Positions 23,562 to 31,663 of a stretch of DNA of 64,000 bases are shown here, one piece after another. Both the position numbers and the translations under genes were made by a program. The stretch lies in assembly GCA_903886275.1 (NCBI GenBank), contig CAISLN010000127.1:1-64000 (forward strand), in the 5' to 3' direction. Source of the DNA: an uncultured beta proteobacterium (GTDB taxonomy: Bacteria > Pseudomonadota > Gammaproteobacteria > Burkholderiales > Burkholderiaceae_C). The notes under the pieces are model-generated. The model did not search any database. It saw only the letters and a program-made list of their open reading frames with translations, and had not been told where the DNA came from. The first letter of the stretch is position 1, and every line of letters begins with the position of its first letter.

Positions 23562-24271
23562 AGTGGGCCGTCATTCTTGAGCCGCAAAACCTGGCCCTGT
23601 ATGGCGAGGGCATTCTCACCACGCTGGGTCTGCTGTTTTCTTCGCTGGGCATAGGCGCAGTGCTGGCGCTCATATTTGCCCTGCTGCTCACAGGCCCCTG
23701 GGCGCCCTTGCGCTGGATCGTGGGCGCCTATACCTATGTGATGCGCGGCACGCCGCTGCTGATCCAGGTCTACCTGATTTACTACGGCCTGGGCCAGCTC
23801 GAATGGATACAGGCACGCTGGGACGATGTCTGGCCCTGGACCCATTTCAAGGAACCGTTTTTTTGCGCCCTGCTGGCCTTTAGCCTCAACACGGCTGGCT
23901 ACACCGCCGAGATGCTGGCCGGTGCCATACGCGAAACCAACGCCGGCGAGATCGAAGCCGCACAGGCCTTTGGCATGAGCCGCCTGCAAGTCATGCTGCG
24001 CGTGGTCTTGCCCAGCGCCATGCGCCGCACCCTTCCCGCCTATAGCAACGAGGTTGTCATGATGCTTCAAAGTACCAGTCTGGCCAGCGCCGTCCCGAGC
24101 ATGCTCGATGTCACCGCTGCGGCAAGCAGCATTTATTCCAAATACTACTTGCCGTTTGAGGCCTATATCGCGGCGGCCGCGATTTACCTGGTGGCCTCCT
24201 TTTGCCTGATTGCGGTGTTCCGCCTGGCCGAGCGCCATTTCCTGGCCCATCTGGCCCCACGCAAACCCTAA
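23558..24271 (+). CDS. aotM: Basic amino-acid ABC transporter permease
   Basis: 237 aa HisM-type permease. The start overlaps the aotQ stop in ATGA. Membrane helices are visible at the N-terminus (GILTTLGLLFSSLGIGAVLA) and C-terminus (YIAAAAIYLVASFCLIAVF). VMRGTPLLIQVYLIYYGLGQ is the family signature, and the EAA loop is IEAAQAFGMSRLQVMLRVVL. It should pair with AotQ and the AotP ATPase in the inner membrane. It is followed by the AstE-like gene after 5 bases. Confidence 0.9.
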   Translation: MKWAVILEPQNLALYGEGILTTLGLLFSSLGIGAVLALIFALLLTGPWAPLRWIVGAYTYVMRGTPLLIQVYLIYYGLGQLEWIQARWDDVWPWTHFKEPFFCALLAFSLNTAGYTAEMLAGAIRETNAGEIEAAQAFGMSRLQVMLRVVLPSAMRRTLPAYSNEVVMMLQSTSLASAVPSMLDVTAAASSIYSKYYLPFEAYIAAAAIYLVASFCLIAVFRLAERHFLAHLAPRKP

Positions 24272-24276
24272 AGCCC

Positions 24277-25407
24277 ATGCAACGCATTGACCACCCCCTC
24301 TTGTCGCCCAGCCTGGGCAGCCACAAGAAGCTGAGCAGTTTTCACTTTGGTAAGCCAGGCAGCGGCCTGAAGGTTTACATACAGGCCAGCCTGCATGCCG
24401 AAGAGCTGCCCGGCATGCTGGCGGCCTACCATCTGCGCCCGCTGCTGGAGGCGGCCGATGCCGCTGGGCAGATCGTGGGCTCTGTGGTGCTGGTGCCGGT
24501 CTCCAACCCCATCGGTTTGTCGCAGCGCCTGGACCACAAACCCATGGGCCGCTTTGAACTCGACAGTTCGGAAAACTTCAACCGCCATTACCCGGACTTC
24601 GCCAAAGAGTTGCTGCCCACGATAGCCAACAAGCTGGGTGCCGATGGGGCGGCCAATGTGGCCACCGTGCGCGCCGCCATGGGCGACTACCTGTCCAACT
24701 GGTCCCCAGAGACCGAGTTGCAAAGCATGCGCAAGACGCTGCTGACCCTGGCCCATGACGCCGACATCGTGCTCGACCTGCATTGCGACTGCGAAGGCGT
24801 GATGCATTTCTATTGCGAAGAAACCTGCTGGCCAAGATTGGCGCCGATTGCCCACTTCATGGGCAGCCAGGCCATTTTGCTGGCCAAGGATTCGGGCGGC
24901 GGCCCGATCGACGAATGCCTGTCGGGCGCCTGGTGGCGTCTGGCCGAGGCGCTCAAGAAACAGGGTCTGGACCATCCCCTTCCACAGGGTTGCTGCACCA
25001 CTACCATCGAGCTGCGCGGTGAGTTGGATGTGACCCACGCCTACGCCACGCAAGATGCCCATGCCATCTTTGCCTATCTGGAGCATCTGGGCCTGCTGCA
25101 AACCGGCCATAAGCCCGAGGTGCCCGCAGCGCTTTGCCAACCCACGCCGCTGGCCGGCTCGCAGACCCTGCGTGCCAAAGGCCCCGGCGTGGTGGTGTAT
25201 GCGGCAACACCCGGACAGAGGCTCAAAAAAGGCGATCTGGTGGCCGAGGTCATTGACCCCGTTGATGCGCTCACGCAAGAGGTGCGGGCCGGTGTGGACG
25301 GCGTGTTCTATGCGCGCATACGCGACCGCTATGTCACCGCCGGTTGCGAGCTCGGCAAGATTGCCGGACCCACCCCCTTTAGAACCGGTCCCCTGCTGGG
25401 CGACTGA
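24277..25407 (+). CDS. aotO: AstE/aspartoacylase-like M14 protein of the aot operon
   Basis: 376 aa, ATG 24277 five bases after aotM. It belongs to the succinylglutamate desuccinylase/aspartoacylase branch of the M14 metallo-carboxypeptidases. YIQASLHAEELPGMLAAYHL supplies the His-x2-Glu zinc ligands, ENFNRHYPD is the Arg/substrate segment, and DIVLDLHCDCEG supplies the second His. The C-terminal ~90 residues resemble a lipoyl-like beta domain (GVVVYAATPGQRLKKGDLVAEV), common in this family. Operons of type aotJQMOP in pseudomonads carry a gene of this kind with unknown function; it may process an acylated arginine or ornithine derivative during uptake (inference). Confidence 0.8.
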   Translation: MQRIDHPLLSPSLGSHKKLSSFHFGKPGSGLKVYIQASLHAEELPGMLAAYHLRPLLEAADAAGQIVGSVVLVPVSNPIGLSQRLDHKPMGRFELDSSENFNRHYPDFAKELLPTIANKLGADGAANVATVRAAMGDYLSNWSPETELQSMRKTLLTLAHDADIVLDLHCDCEGVMHFYCEETCWPRLAPIAHFMGSQAILLAKDSGGGPIDECLSGAWWRLAEALKKQGLDHPLPQGCCTTTIELRGELDVTHAYATQDAHAIFAYLEHLGLLQTGHKPEVPAALCQPTPLAGSQTLRAKGPGVVVYAATPGQRLKKGDLVAEVIDPVDALTQEVRAGVDGVFYARIRDRYVTAGCELGKIAGPTPFRTGPLLGD

Positions 25408-25445
25408 GACTTGCTGCGAATGCCTTACTGAATTTCCCGATTCCT

Positions 25446-26222
25446 ATGTCCACCACTGAACTGAAACTCCAGGTCGAAAACATCCACAAAAGCTTCGGTC
25501 CCAACGAGGTGCTCAAGGGCGTGTCGCTCACGGCCCATGCGGGCGACGTGATCAGCATCATCGGCAGTTCGGGCTCGGGCAAGAGCACCTTTCTGCGCTG
25601 CATCAACCTGCTGGAAAAACCCAACCAGGGCCGCATCGAGGTGGCCGGTGAAAAGCTTTTGCTGGTCAAGGGCAAGCATGGCGAGCTCGAAGCGGCCGAT
25701 GCCAAACAGTTGCAGCGCCTGCGCACCAAACTGGCCATGGTGTTCCAGCACTTCAATCTGTGGGCCCATATGACGGTGCTGCAAAACATCATCGAAACGC
25801 CGGTGCATATCCTGGGCGTACCCAAGGACCGGGCCGTGGAGACCGCACGCAAGTACCTGGACAAGGTGGGACTCTCGGGTGTGGAAGACCGCTACCCGGC
25901 GCATTTAAGCGGCGGCCAGCAGCAGCGCGTGGCGATTGCCCGAGCCCTGGCCGTGGAGCCCGAGGTGATGCTGTTTGACGAGCCCACCAGCGCACTCGAC
26001 CCCGAGCTGGTGTCGGAGGTGCTCAAGGTGATGAAGACCCTGGCCCAAGAGGGCCGCACCATGGTGGTGGTGACGCACGAAATGGGCTTTGCCCGCGAGG
26101 TGGCCAACCACCTGCTGTTCCTGCACAAGGGCGTGGTCGAAGAAGAAGGCAAGCCGGGCGAGGTGCTGGCCAACCCCAAGAGCGAGCGACTGGCGCAGTT
26201 CCTGTCCGGCAGCTTGAAGTGA
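25446..26222 (+). CDS. aotP: Basic amino-acid ABC transporter ATPase
   Basis: 258 aa HisP-type nucleotide-binding subunit. Walker A is GSSGSGKST at residues 40-48, the Q-loop is VFQHFNLWAHMTV, the signature is LSGGQQQR, Walker B is VMLFDEPTSALD, and the switch His is in VVTHEMGFA. The 8-residue basic insert after Walker A (VKGKHGELEAAD) occurs in HisP/ArtP relatives. It completes the transporter with AotJ, AotQ and AotM. No argR-like regulator follows, unlike the pseudomonad operon. Confidence 0.92.
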   Translation: MSTTELKLQVENIHKSFGPNEVLKGVSLTAHAGDVISIIGSSGSGKSTFLRCINLLEKPNQGRIEVAGEKLLLVKGKHGELEAADAKQLQRLRTKLAMVFQHFNLWAHMTVLQNIIETPVHILGVPKDRAVETARKYLDKVGLSGVEDRYPAHLSGGQQQRVAIARALAVEPEVMLFDEPTSALDPELVSEVLKVMKTLAQEGRTMVVVTHEMGFAREVANHLLFLHKGVVEEEGKPGEVLANPKSERLAQFLSGSLK

Positions 26223-26234
26223 ATTAAGAAGACC

Positions 26235-27134
26235 ATGCGCAACAGCCTGCCCGCAGCGCTCTTGGGTATGTTGGCGGCTGCGCTGCTGCTGCTCAACACC
26301 CTGTTCTGGGTGCCCGTCCTGCTGCTGTTGGCGCTGCTCAAACTGGTGCTGCCATTCAGGCACGTGCGCCTTGCATTAGACCCGCTGCTGGTCTGGATTG
26401 CCGAGAGCTGGATTGTCTGCAACAGCGCCTGGATGGCGCTCACCCAAGAGACACTTTGGGATGTGCAGGGCCTTGAAGGCTTGGACCGCCACCACTGGTA
26501 CTTGGTCAACAGCAACCACCAATGCGCCGCCGACATCTTTGTGCTGCAGCACCTGCTCAATCGGCGCATCCCGCTGCTCAAATTTTTCATCAAGCAGCAG
26601 CTGATCTGGATGCCCATCATGGGCCTGGCCTGGTGGGCACTGGACTTTCCCTTTATGCGCCGCCACAGCGAGGCCACGCTCAAGCGGCACCCCGAGCTGC
26701 GCGCCAAGGACCAGGAGGCCACGCGCCGCGCCTGCGCAAAGTTCGCCCTGATCCCCACCAGCGTGACCAACTTCATGGAGGGCACGCGCTTCACCCCGGC
26801 CAAACATGCGCGCCAGCAATCGCCCTACCGCTACCTGCTCAAGCCCAAGGCCGGCGGCGTGGCCCTGGCCCTCAACGCCATGGGGGCTAAGTTCGAGTCG
26901 ATTCTGGATGTGACCATCGTCTACCCCGAGGGCATCCCCGGCTTCTGGGATTTTCTGTGTGGTCGCATGCAGCGCGTCACCGTGCGGGTGCGCAGCATCC
27001 CCATTCCACCCGCGCTGCTGCAGGGCGATTACGGCAGCGACCCGGCCTTTAGAGAAGCCTTCTCCACCTGGGTGCAGCAACTCTGGCAGGACAAGGACGC
27101 GCAGATCGCAGCGCTGTTGGCAAAAGACCGTTAA
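26235..27134 (+). CDS. YihG-like lysophospholipid acyltransferase
   Basis: 299 aa inner-membrane PlsC-family enzyme. It opens with a hydrophobic helix (LLGMLAAALLLLNTLFWVPV). Block I is NSNHQCAADIFVLQ (an HX4D-type catalytic pair), block II FPFMRRHSE, block III NFMEGTRFT and block IV VTIVYPEG. Length and blocks fit the YihG/PlsC-like group that acylates lysophosphatidic acid or related lysolipids. It starts 13 bases after aotP and may be co-transcribed, although its function is unrelated to transport. The exact acceptor is unknown. Confidence 0.88.
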   Translation: MRNSLPAALLGMLAAALLLLNTLFWVPVLLLLALLKLVLPFRHVRLALDPLLVWIAESWIVCNSAWMALTQETLWDVQGLEGLDRHHWYLVNSNHQCAADIFVLQHLLNRRIPLLKFFIKQQLIWMPIMGLAWWALDFPFMRRHSEATLKRHPELRAKDQEATRRACAKFALIPTSVTNFMEGTRFTPAKHARQQSPYRYLLKPKAGGVALALNAMGAKFESILDVTIVYPEGIPGFWDFLCGRMQRVTVRVRSIPIPPALLQGDYGSDPAFREAFSTWVQQLWQDKDAQIAALLAKDR

Positions 27135-27145
27135 AGAAATTGCCC

Positions 27146-28018
27146 ATGCTGGCCCAGATGCTGCGCTTCACCATCGTCCTGCAGCTGCTTGCAGGCGCGG
27201 CGCTGGGCTTTTGGCTGATCCGCGCACCGGCGGCGGTGGTTCTGACAGGCATGGCTTTGCCGCTGGCCTCTGTGGGCTTAGCCGTCATCTGCAGCTTCTG
27301 CGTCTCGCGCGCTGATGAAGCCCCCGCCCTGTGGTGGCAAGCCCTGTTGGGCGAACTGCCCATTGCCATCCGCACCTTCCTGCTGCGCCAGCCCTGGGCC
27401 TTTGCGCCGCCAGCCATCCTGGCGCCCACAGCGGGGCCGGCGCGCCTGCCCGTGCTGCTGCTGCATGGCTTTGTGTGCAACGGCCGGGCGTGGGACGACA
27501 TGCTGCCTGCCCTGCGTGCGCAGGGTCATGCGGTGCTGGCCATCCATCTGGAGCCGGTGTTCACATCCCTAGACGACTACGCGCCCCTGCTGGAACAGGC
27601 CGTGCAGACCCTGCGGCTGCACACCGGGCAGGACCGGGTGGCGCTGCTGGGCCACAGCATGGGTGGCCTGGCCATCAGGGCCTGGATGCGGCGCTATGGA
27701 ACGACGCAGGCGGCCATTGCAATTACCCTGGGTACACCCCATGCAGGTACACGCCTGCGCTCGCCACAGAGGCTGCGCAACGGCGTGCAAATGGCTTGGC
27801 AAGGCGCTTGGCTGCAGCAACTGGCAGCCATTGAGACCGATGCCACGCGCAGCCTGTTTCGCATAGCCCTTTCGGCGCAGGACAACATCGTTTTTCCGCA
27901 GCGTGCACAGACCCTGGCGGGCGTGACGCCGGTGGTGTTTGAGGGCCTGGGCCATTTGCAACTCTGCAGCGCGGCCAGGGTGCGCGCCTGGGTCTGCAGC
28001 GAACTGCGCTTGCTTTAA
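27146..28018 (+). CDS. Membrane-associated alpha/beta hydrolase (lipase-like)
   Basis: 290 aa from ATG 27146; a TTG at 27140 is an alternative. Two hydrophobic helices cover the first ~55 residues (FTIVLQLLAGAALGFWLI, PLASVGLAVICSFCVS). They are followed by an alpha/beta hydrolase fold with oxyanion region LLLHGFVCNGRAWDDM and nucleophile elbow GHSMGGLAIRA; the Asp and His would be near AQDNIVFP and FEGLGHLQL. It resembles esterase/lipase proteins found with PlsC-type genes. It follows the acyltransferase by 11 bases, so a shared role in membrane lipid turnover is plausible. Confidence 0.82.
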   Translation: MLAQMLRFTIVLQLLAGAALGFWLIRAPAAVVLTGMALPLASVGLAVICSFCVSRADEAPALWWQALLGELPIAIRTFLLRQPWAFAPPAILAPTAGPARLPVLLLHGFVCNGRAWDDMLPALRAQGHAVLAIHLEPVFTSLDDYAPLLEQAVQTLRLHTGQDRVALLGHSMGGLAIRAWMRRYGTTQAAIAITLGTPHAGTRLRSPQRLRNGVQMAWQGAWLQQLAAIETDATRSLFRIALSAQDNIVFPQRAQTLAGVTPVVFEGLGHLQLCSAARVRAWVCSELRLL

Positions 28019-28028
28019 GCTCTGGGCC

Positions 28029-28613
28029 ATGCGCCCCACTTCCAAATCCGATTTGTTCTGGTCTTTTTCCTGGCTCGCCCTGCAGGGCTTTGGCGGTGTG
28101 CTGGCCATCGTGCAGCGCGAGTTGGTCGAAAAAAAGAAATGGCTCACGCGCGAGCAATTTGTAGAGGACTGGGCCGTGGCGCAAATCCTGCCGGGCCCCA
28201 ATGTGGTCAACCTGTCCTTGATGATTGGCGACCGCTACTACGGCTTTTCGGGCGCGCTGCTGGCCCTGGCCGGCATGCTGACTTTTCCGCTGCTGATTGT
28301 GCTGGCGCTGGTGGCGCTGTTTTCAGGTGTGTCCGATTTGCCGCAGGTGCAGGGCGCCATGCGCGGCATGGGTGCGGTGGTGGCCGGCCTGATCACCGCC
28401 ACCGGACTCAAGCTGATCTCGGCCATTCAAAGCAACCCCATGGGATATGGCATCTGCTGCCTGCTGGCTGCCATCACCTTTGTGGCCGTTGCCATGCTGC
28501 GCCTGCCGCTGGCCTGGGTCTTGTTGGGCATAGGCGGTAGCGCCTGCGCCTATGCCTATCGCGCGCTGCGCAGCCTGCAAAGCCACAGCGCCCGCGTGGA
28601 GCCGCCAGTATGA
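28029..28613 (+). CDS. Chromate transporter half, first subunit
   Basis: 194 aa, ATG 28029, 10 bases after the hydrolase. It is a short-chain CHR-family membrane protein. FWSFSWLALQGFGGVLAIVQ and AQILPGPNVVNLSLMIGDRYYG are the family signatures, and five to six hydrophobic segments are visible. Half-size CHR proteins act as pairs, usually as chromate or sulfate-like anion exporters. It overlaps the second half gene by 4 bases. Confidence 0.85.
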   Translation: MRPTSKSDLFWSFSWLALQGFGGVLAIVQRELVEKKKWLTREQFVEDWAVAQILPGPNVVNLSLMIGDRYYGFSGALLALAGMLTFPLLIVLALVALFSGVSDLPQVQGAMRGMGAVVAGLITATGLKLISAIQSNPMGYGICCLLAAITFVAVAMLRLPLAWVLLGIGGSACAYAYRALRSLQSHSARVEPPV

Positions 28614-29206
28614 GCGTGACGCTCAACCTGATGGACTGGCTGCATTTGCTGGGTCACTTTCTCGTCCTCTCCTTGCTGTCGATTGGCGGCGCCATCACCA
28701 CCGCCCCCGATATGCAGCGCTATTTGGTGGTGCAGCAGCACTGGTTATCGGACAGCCAGTTCACCACCTGCATGGCCTTGGCACAGGCAGCGCCCGGACC
28801 CAACGTGATTTTTATCGCCCTGCTGGGCTGGGATGTGGGTATCAATGCTGCCGGTGGTGTGGCAGCCGGCACCGCCGCCTGGGGCTGGGGTTTGCTGGGC
28901 GCCTTCACCACCCTGTTCGGCATTCTCTTGCCCAGCACTACGCTGACCTTCGCAGCGGCGCGCTGGGGCCACCGCAACCGCGAGTTGTTGGCGGTGCGCG
29001 CCTTCAAGGCCGGCATGGCACCCATCGTGATTGCCCTGCTCGCAGCGACCGGCTGGATTTTGTCGGCCGCGCAAGGCGGCGCAGCCGAGAACTGGCGCCT
29101 GTGGCTGGTCACCGCGGTAGTGACGCTCTTGGTCTGGCGCACCCGCATCCACCTGCTGTGGCTGCTGGCGGCCGGTGGACTGCTGGGGTGGATCGGCTGG
29201 ATTTAA
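28610..29206 (+). CDS. Chromate transporter half, second subunit
   Basis: 198 aa. The start overlaps the previous stop in ATGA. CHR-family signatures: LLSIGGAITTAPDMQRYLV near the N-terminus and ALAQAAPGPNVIFIALLGWD, with hydrophobic helices up to the C-terminal LLWLLAAGGLLGWIGWI. Together with the first subunit it forms a split CHR transporter. Whether the substrate is chromate is inferred. The stop is convergent with the rlmB stop, sharing 4 bases. Confidence 0.85.
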   Translation: MSVTLNLMDWLHLLGHFLVLSLLSIGGAITTAPDMQRYLVVQQHWLSDSQFTTCMALAQAAPGPNVIFIALLGWDVGINAAGGVAAGTAAWGWGLLGAFTTLFGILLPSTTLTFAAARWGHRNRELLAVRAFKAGMAPIVIALLAATGWILSAAQGGAAENWRLWLVTAVVTLLVWRTRIHLLWLLAAGGLLGWIGWI

Positions 29207-29973
29207 GAAATACGTTGGCGCACGGCCTCGTACAGGCAGATGCCGCTGGCCACCGAGACGTTGAGGCTTTCCACGGCGCCACGCATGGGGATGCTAACAA
29301 GCTGGTCGCATGTCTTGGCGGTGAGCTGGCGCATGCCATCGCCCTCGGCGCCTAGCACCAGGGCCACGGCCACCTTGAGGTCGGCCTGGTAAATCGACTG
29401 CGTGGCCTGGTCGCTGGTACCAATCACCCAGATGTTGCGTTCCTTGAGCTCGCCCAGGGTGCGCGCCAGGTTGGTGACCATGAAGTAAGGTACCGTTTCG
29501 GCCGCACCGCTTGCCACCTTGGCCACGGTGGCGTTGATGCCCGCCGCATTGTCCTTGGGGGCGATCACCGCATGCACGCCGGCACCATCGGCCACGCGCA
29601 AACAGGCGCCCAGGTTGTGCGGATCGGTGACACCGTCGAGCACCAGAATCAGCGGCGGCGTACGCTCAGCCGGCGGCAGCTCGGCATTGGCGGCTTCGAG
29701 GTTTTCCAGCAGCTCATCGAGCGAATGCACCTGTTTGATTTCCTGCACGCGTGCGGCCACACCCTGGTGGCCATGGCTGCCGGCCAGCTTGGCCAGGCGC
29801 ACACCGTCGGCCTCGATCAGGCGCACGCCCGACTCGTTGACCTTGTCGATGAATTGCCGCATGCGCGCATCGCGCCGGGTGGGCTCGTAATAAATTTCGA
29901 TGATGGATTTGGGCGCGGTCTTCAGGCGCACGCCCACGGCGTGAAAGCCGAACAGAACTTTTGGAGATGACAT
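29203..29973 (-). CDS. rlmB: 23S rRNA (guanosine-2'-O)-methyltransferase RlmB
   Basis: 256 aa SPOUT enzyme that methylates the 2'-O of G2251 in 23S rRNA. An N-terminal L30e-like substrate domain (VLFGFHAVGVRL) precedes the trefoil-knot catalytic domain. Motif 1 is LDGVTDPHNLGACLR, motif 2 ALVLGAEGDGMR and motif 3 IPMRGAVESLNVSVA. Length is normal for RlmB. It is transcribed away from the ybbA/tesA block, with a repeat-like element upstream. Confidence 0.92.
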   Translation of the reverse strand: MSSPKVLFGFHAVGVRLKTAPKSIIEIYYEPTRRDARMRQFIDKVNESGVRLIEADGVRLAKLAGSHGHQGVAARVQEIKQVHSLDELLENLEAANAELPPAERTPPLILVLDGVTDPHNLGACLRVADGAGVHAVIAPKDNAAGINATVAKVASGAAETVPYFMVTNLARTLGELKERNIWVIGTSDQATQSIYQADLKVAVALVLGAEGDGMRQLTAKTCDQLVSIPMRGAVESLNVSVASGICLYEAVRQRIS

Positions 29974-30017
29974 GCCCCGATTATCGGTGCAGAGCGATGG
30001 GCCTGCGCAGAGCGGCT

Positions 30018-30109
30018 CCCGTCATTCTCGCGTCCCCCTCCCGTCATTCTCACGAAGGCGGGAATCCAGTGCGCCACACCCCTGGATGCCCGCCTGCGCG
30101 GGCATGACG
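30018..30109. repeat. Intergenic inverted-repeat element (REP/MITE-like)
   Basis: An imperfect 28-base inverted repeat: the left arm starts CGTCATTCTCACGAAGG (30042-30069) and the right arm ends CGCGGGCATGACG (30082-30109), with a short spacer. A partial extra copy of the left end (CCCGTCATTCTCGCG) lies at 30018-30032. The CGTCATTC...GCGGGAATCCAG style is common among dispersed proteobacterial palindromes. It sits between the rlmB start and the ybbA stop. Genome-wide copy number cannot be judged here. Confidence 0.65.
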
Positions 30110-30122
30110 AAAGCGCTGTACT

Positions 30123-30815
30123 TCAGAGCGCCTCGGCCAGCGCGTCGCTGGCCACCCTTCCTGCTTCAATCGTGATGCTGCGACTGCAGCGCGCGGCAAT
30201 GGCGCGGTCGTGCGTCACCAGGACCAGGGTGGTGCCCTGCTCACGGTTCAAATCAAACATCAGCTCCATGATTTTTTCACCGGTGGCAAAGTCCAGGCTG
30301 CCGGTGGGCTCGTCGGCCAGCAGCACGGCCGGGTGCACGACAAAGGCACGGGCCAGTGCCACGCGCTGCTGCTCGCCACCGCTGAGCACGCGGGGATAGG
30401 CGCCCAGGCGCTGCGACAGACCGACCCGGCCCAGCATCGCGGTGGCGGCCTGGCGCGCATCTTTGCGGCCATCGAGCTCCAGCGGCAGCATCACATTTTC
30501 CAGCGCGGTCAAACTGCCCAGCAGCTGAAAGCTCTGGAACACAAAGCCCACCTGGTGCGCGCGCAGGGCGGCACGGGCATCTTCGTCAATGGCAAACAGG
30601 TCTTGTCCGGCCAGGCGCACGGTACCGCTCGAAGGTGTGTCGAGTCCGGCCATGATGGACAGCAGCGTGCTTTTGCCAGAACCGGATGCACCCACAATAG
30701 AAACGGTCTCTTGTGGCTTGAGTGCAAAATCGATCTCGGACAAGATCTCCAGCGTGCCAGTGGAGTCGCTCACCACCTTGCAAACATGCTCTACGGAAAT
30801 AATTGAATCTGACAT
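30123..30815 (-). CDS. ybbA: YbbA/LolD-like ABC transporter ATPase
   Basis: 230 aa from ATG 30815 after GGGAA. Walker A is GASGSGKST, the Q-loop lies in FVFQSFQLLG, the signature is LSGGEQQR, Walker B is VLLADEPTGSLD, and the switch His is in LVTHDRA. It belongs to the MacB/LolD class that drives extracytoplasmic or lipoprotein-release systems. Placement head-to-head with a TesA-type esterase is the E. coli ybbA-tesA arrangement. The permease partner (YbbP) is absent from the window. Confidence 0.88.
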   Translation of the reverse strand: MSDSIISVEHVCKVVSDSTGTLEILSEIDFALKPQETVSIVGASGSGKSTLLSIMAGLDTPSSGTVRLAGQDLFAIDEDARAALRAHQVGFVFQSFQLLGSLTALENVMLPLELDGRKDARQAATAMLGRVGLSQRLGAYPRVLSGGEQQRVALARAFVVHPAVLLADEPTGSLDFATGEKIMELMFDLNREQGTTLVLVTHDRAIAARCSRSITIEAGRVASDALAEAL

Positions 30816-31455
30816 GAAGTTCCCATTGTTACGCCGCCACTTTAGCCTGCTTGTGTTAACGGCCCTTGTTGCGGGGCCAAGCGGCTCCCATGCCCGCAGC
30901 GAAGCCACCATCCTGGTGCTGGGCGATTCGCTGAGTGCGGAATACGGCCTGCAGCGCGGCCAGGGCTGGGTGGCACTGATGCAGGTGCGCCTGGCGCAAG
31001 AAAAAATTCCGGCGCAGGTCATCAATGCCAGCATCAGTGGCGACACCACTGCGGGCGGACGCAGCCGTTTGCCGGCGCTGCTGGCGCAGCACAAGCCCAC
31101 GCTGGTGATTGTGGAGCTGGGAAGCAATGACGCGCTGCGCGGCCTGCCACTGGCCATGACGCAAGACAACCTGCAGGCCATGGTGGCAGCGGCCAAGACG
31201 GCGGGTGCCAAGGTGCTGCTGGTGGGCATGCAACTGCCGCCCAATTACGGGCAAAGCTATACCCAGCAGTTTTCTGACAGCTTTAGCCAGGTGGCCAAGA
31301 CGCAGCGGGTGGCACTGGTGCCGTTTATGCTTAAGGGGATTGCGGATGGGCCAGACGCGCTGAAGATGTTTCAGGCGGACCGCCTCCATCCGGTGGCCGC
31401 AGCGCATCCGGTGATTTTGGATACGCTGTGGCCCTCGGTAAAGAAGCTGCTTTAG
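30814..31455 (+). CDS. tesA: TesA-like GDSL esterase/arylesterase
   Basis: 213 aa secreted SGNH hydrolase. A signal sequence (FSLLVLTALVAGPSGSHA) precedes block I LVLGDSLSAEYG (catalytic Ser), ISGDTTAGGRSRL, block III LGSNDALRG (Asn oxyanion), and block V DRLHPVAAAH (catalytic Asp and His). It acts in the periplasm on acyl or aryl esters and lysophospholipids. Its ATG begins inside the ybbA start codon on the other strand (CATG shared), so its Shine-Dalgarno lies within ybbA coding sequence and is weak. Confidence 0.88.
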   Translation: MKFPLLRRHFSLLVLTALVAGPSGSHARSEATILVLGDSLSAEYGLQRGQGWVALMQVRLAQEKIPAQVINASISGDTTAGGRSRLPALLAQHKPTLVIVELGSNDALRGLPLAMTQDNLQAMVAAAKTAGAKVLLVGMQLPPNYGQSYTQQFSDSFSQVAKTQRVALVPFMLKGIADGPDALKMFQADRLHPVAAAHPVILDTLWPSVKKLL

Positions 31456-31457
31456 AT

Positions 31458-31646
31458 TCAGGCGGGGGTGCCGGACTCCGGTGCTGCAGGAGCTGCAGGG
31501 TCGGCATCAGGGCCTTCGCCTTGGCTTCCATCGTCGGGACCATCGCCGACCTTGCGTTCGGATTTGGCCTTGAGCTTCTCTTCTTTCTTCTTCTTTTTAG
31601 CCAGTTCTTTCTGACGTTTTTCGTAACCGTAGTTGGGTGTTGCCAA
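31458..31646 (-). CDS. Small lysine-rich conserved hypothetical protein
   Basis: 62 aa. The N-terminal half is a highly charged helix (YGYEKRQKELAKKKKKEEKL), a form recurring in small betaproteobacterial proteins; the second half is acidic and Gly/Pro/Ala-rich. No signal peptide or membrane segment. Function unknown. It is convergent with tesA (2 bases apart) and lies 17 bases after the DUF2189 gene on the same strand. Confidence 0.6.
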   Translation of the reverse strand: MATPNYGYEKRQKELAKKKKKEEKLKAKSERKVGDGPDDGSQGEGPDADPAAPAAPESGTPA

Positions 31647-31663
31647 GATTTGCTTTCGTTAAT

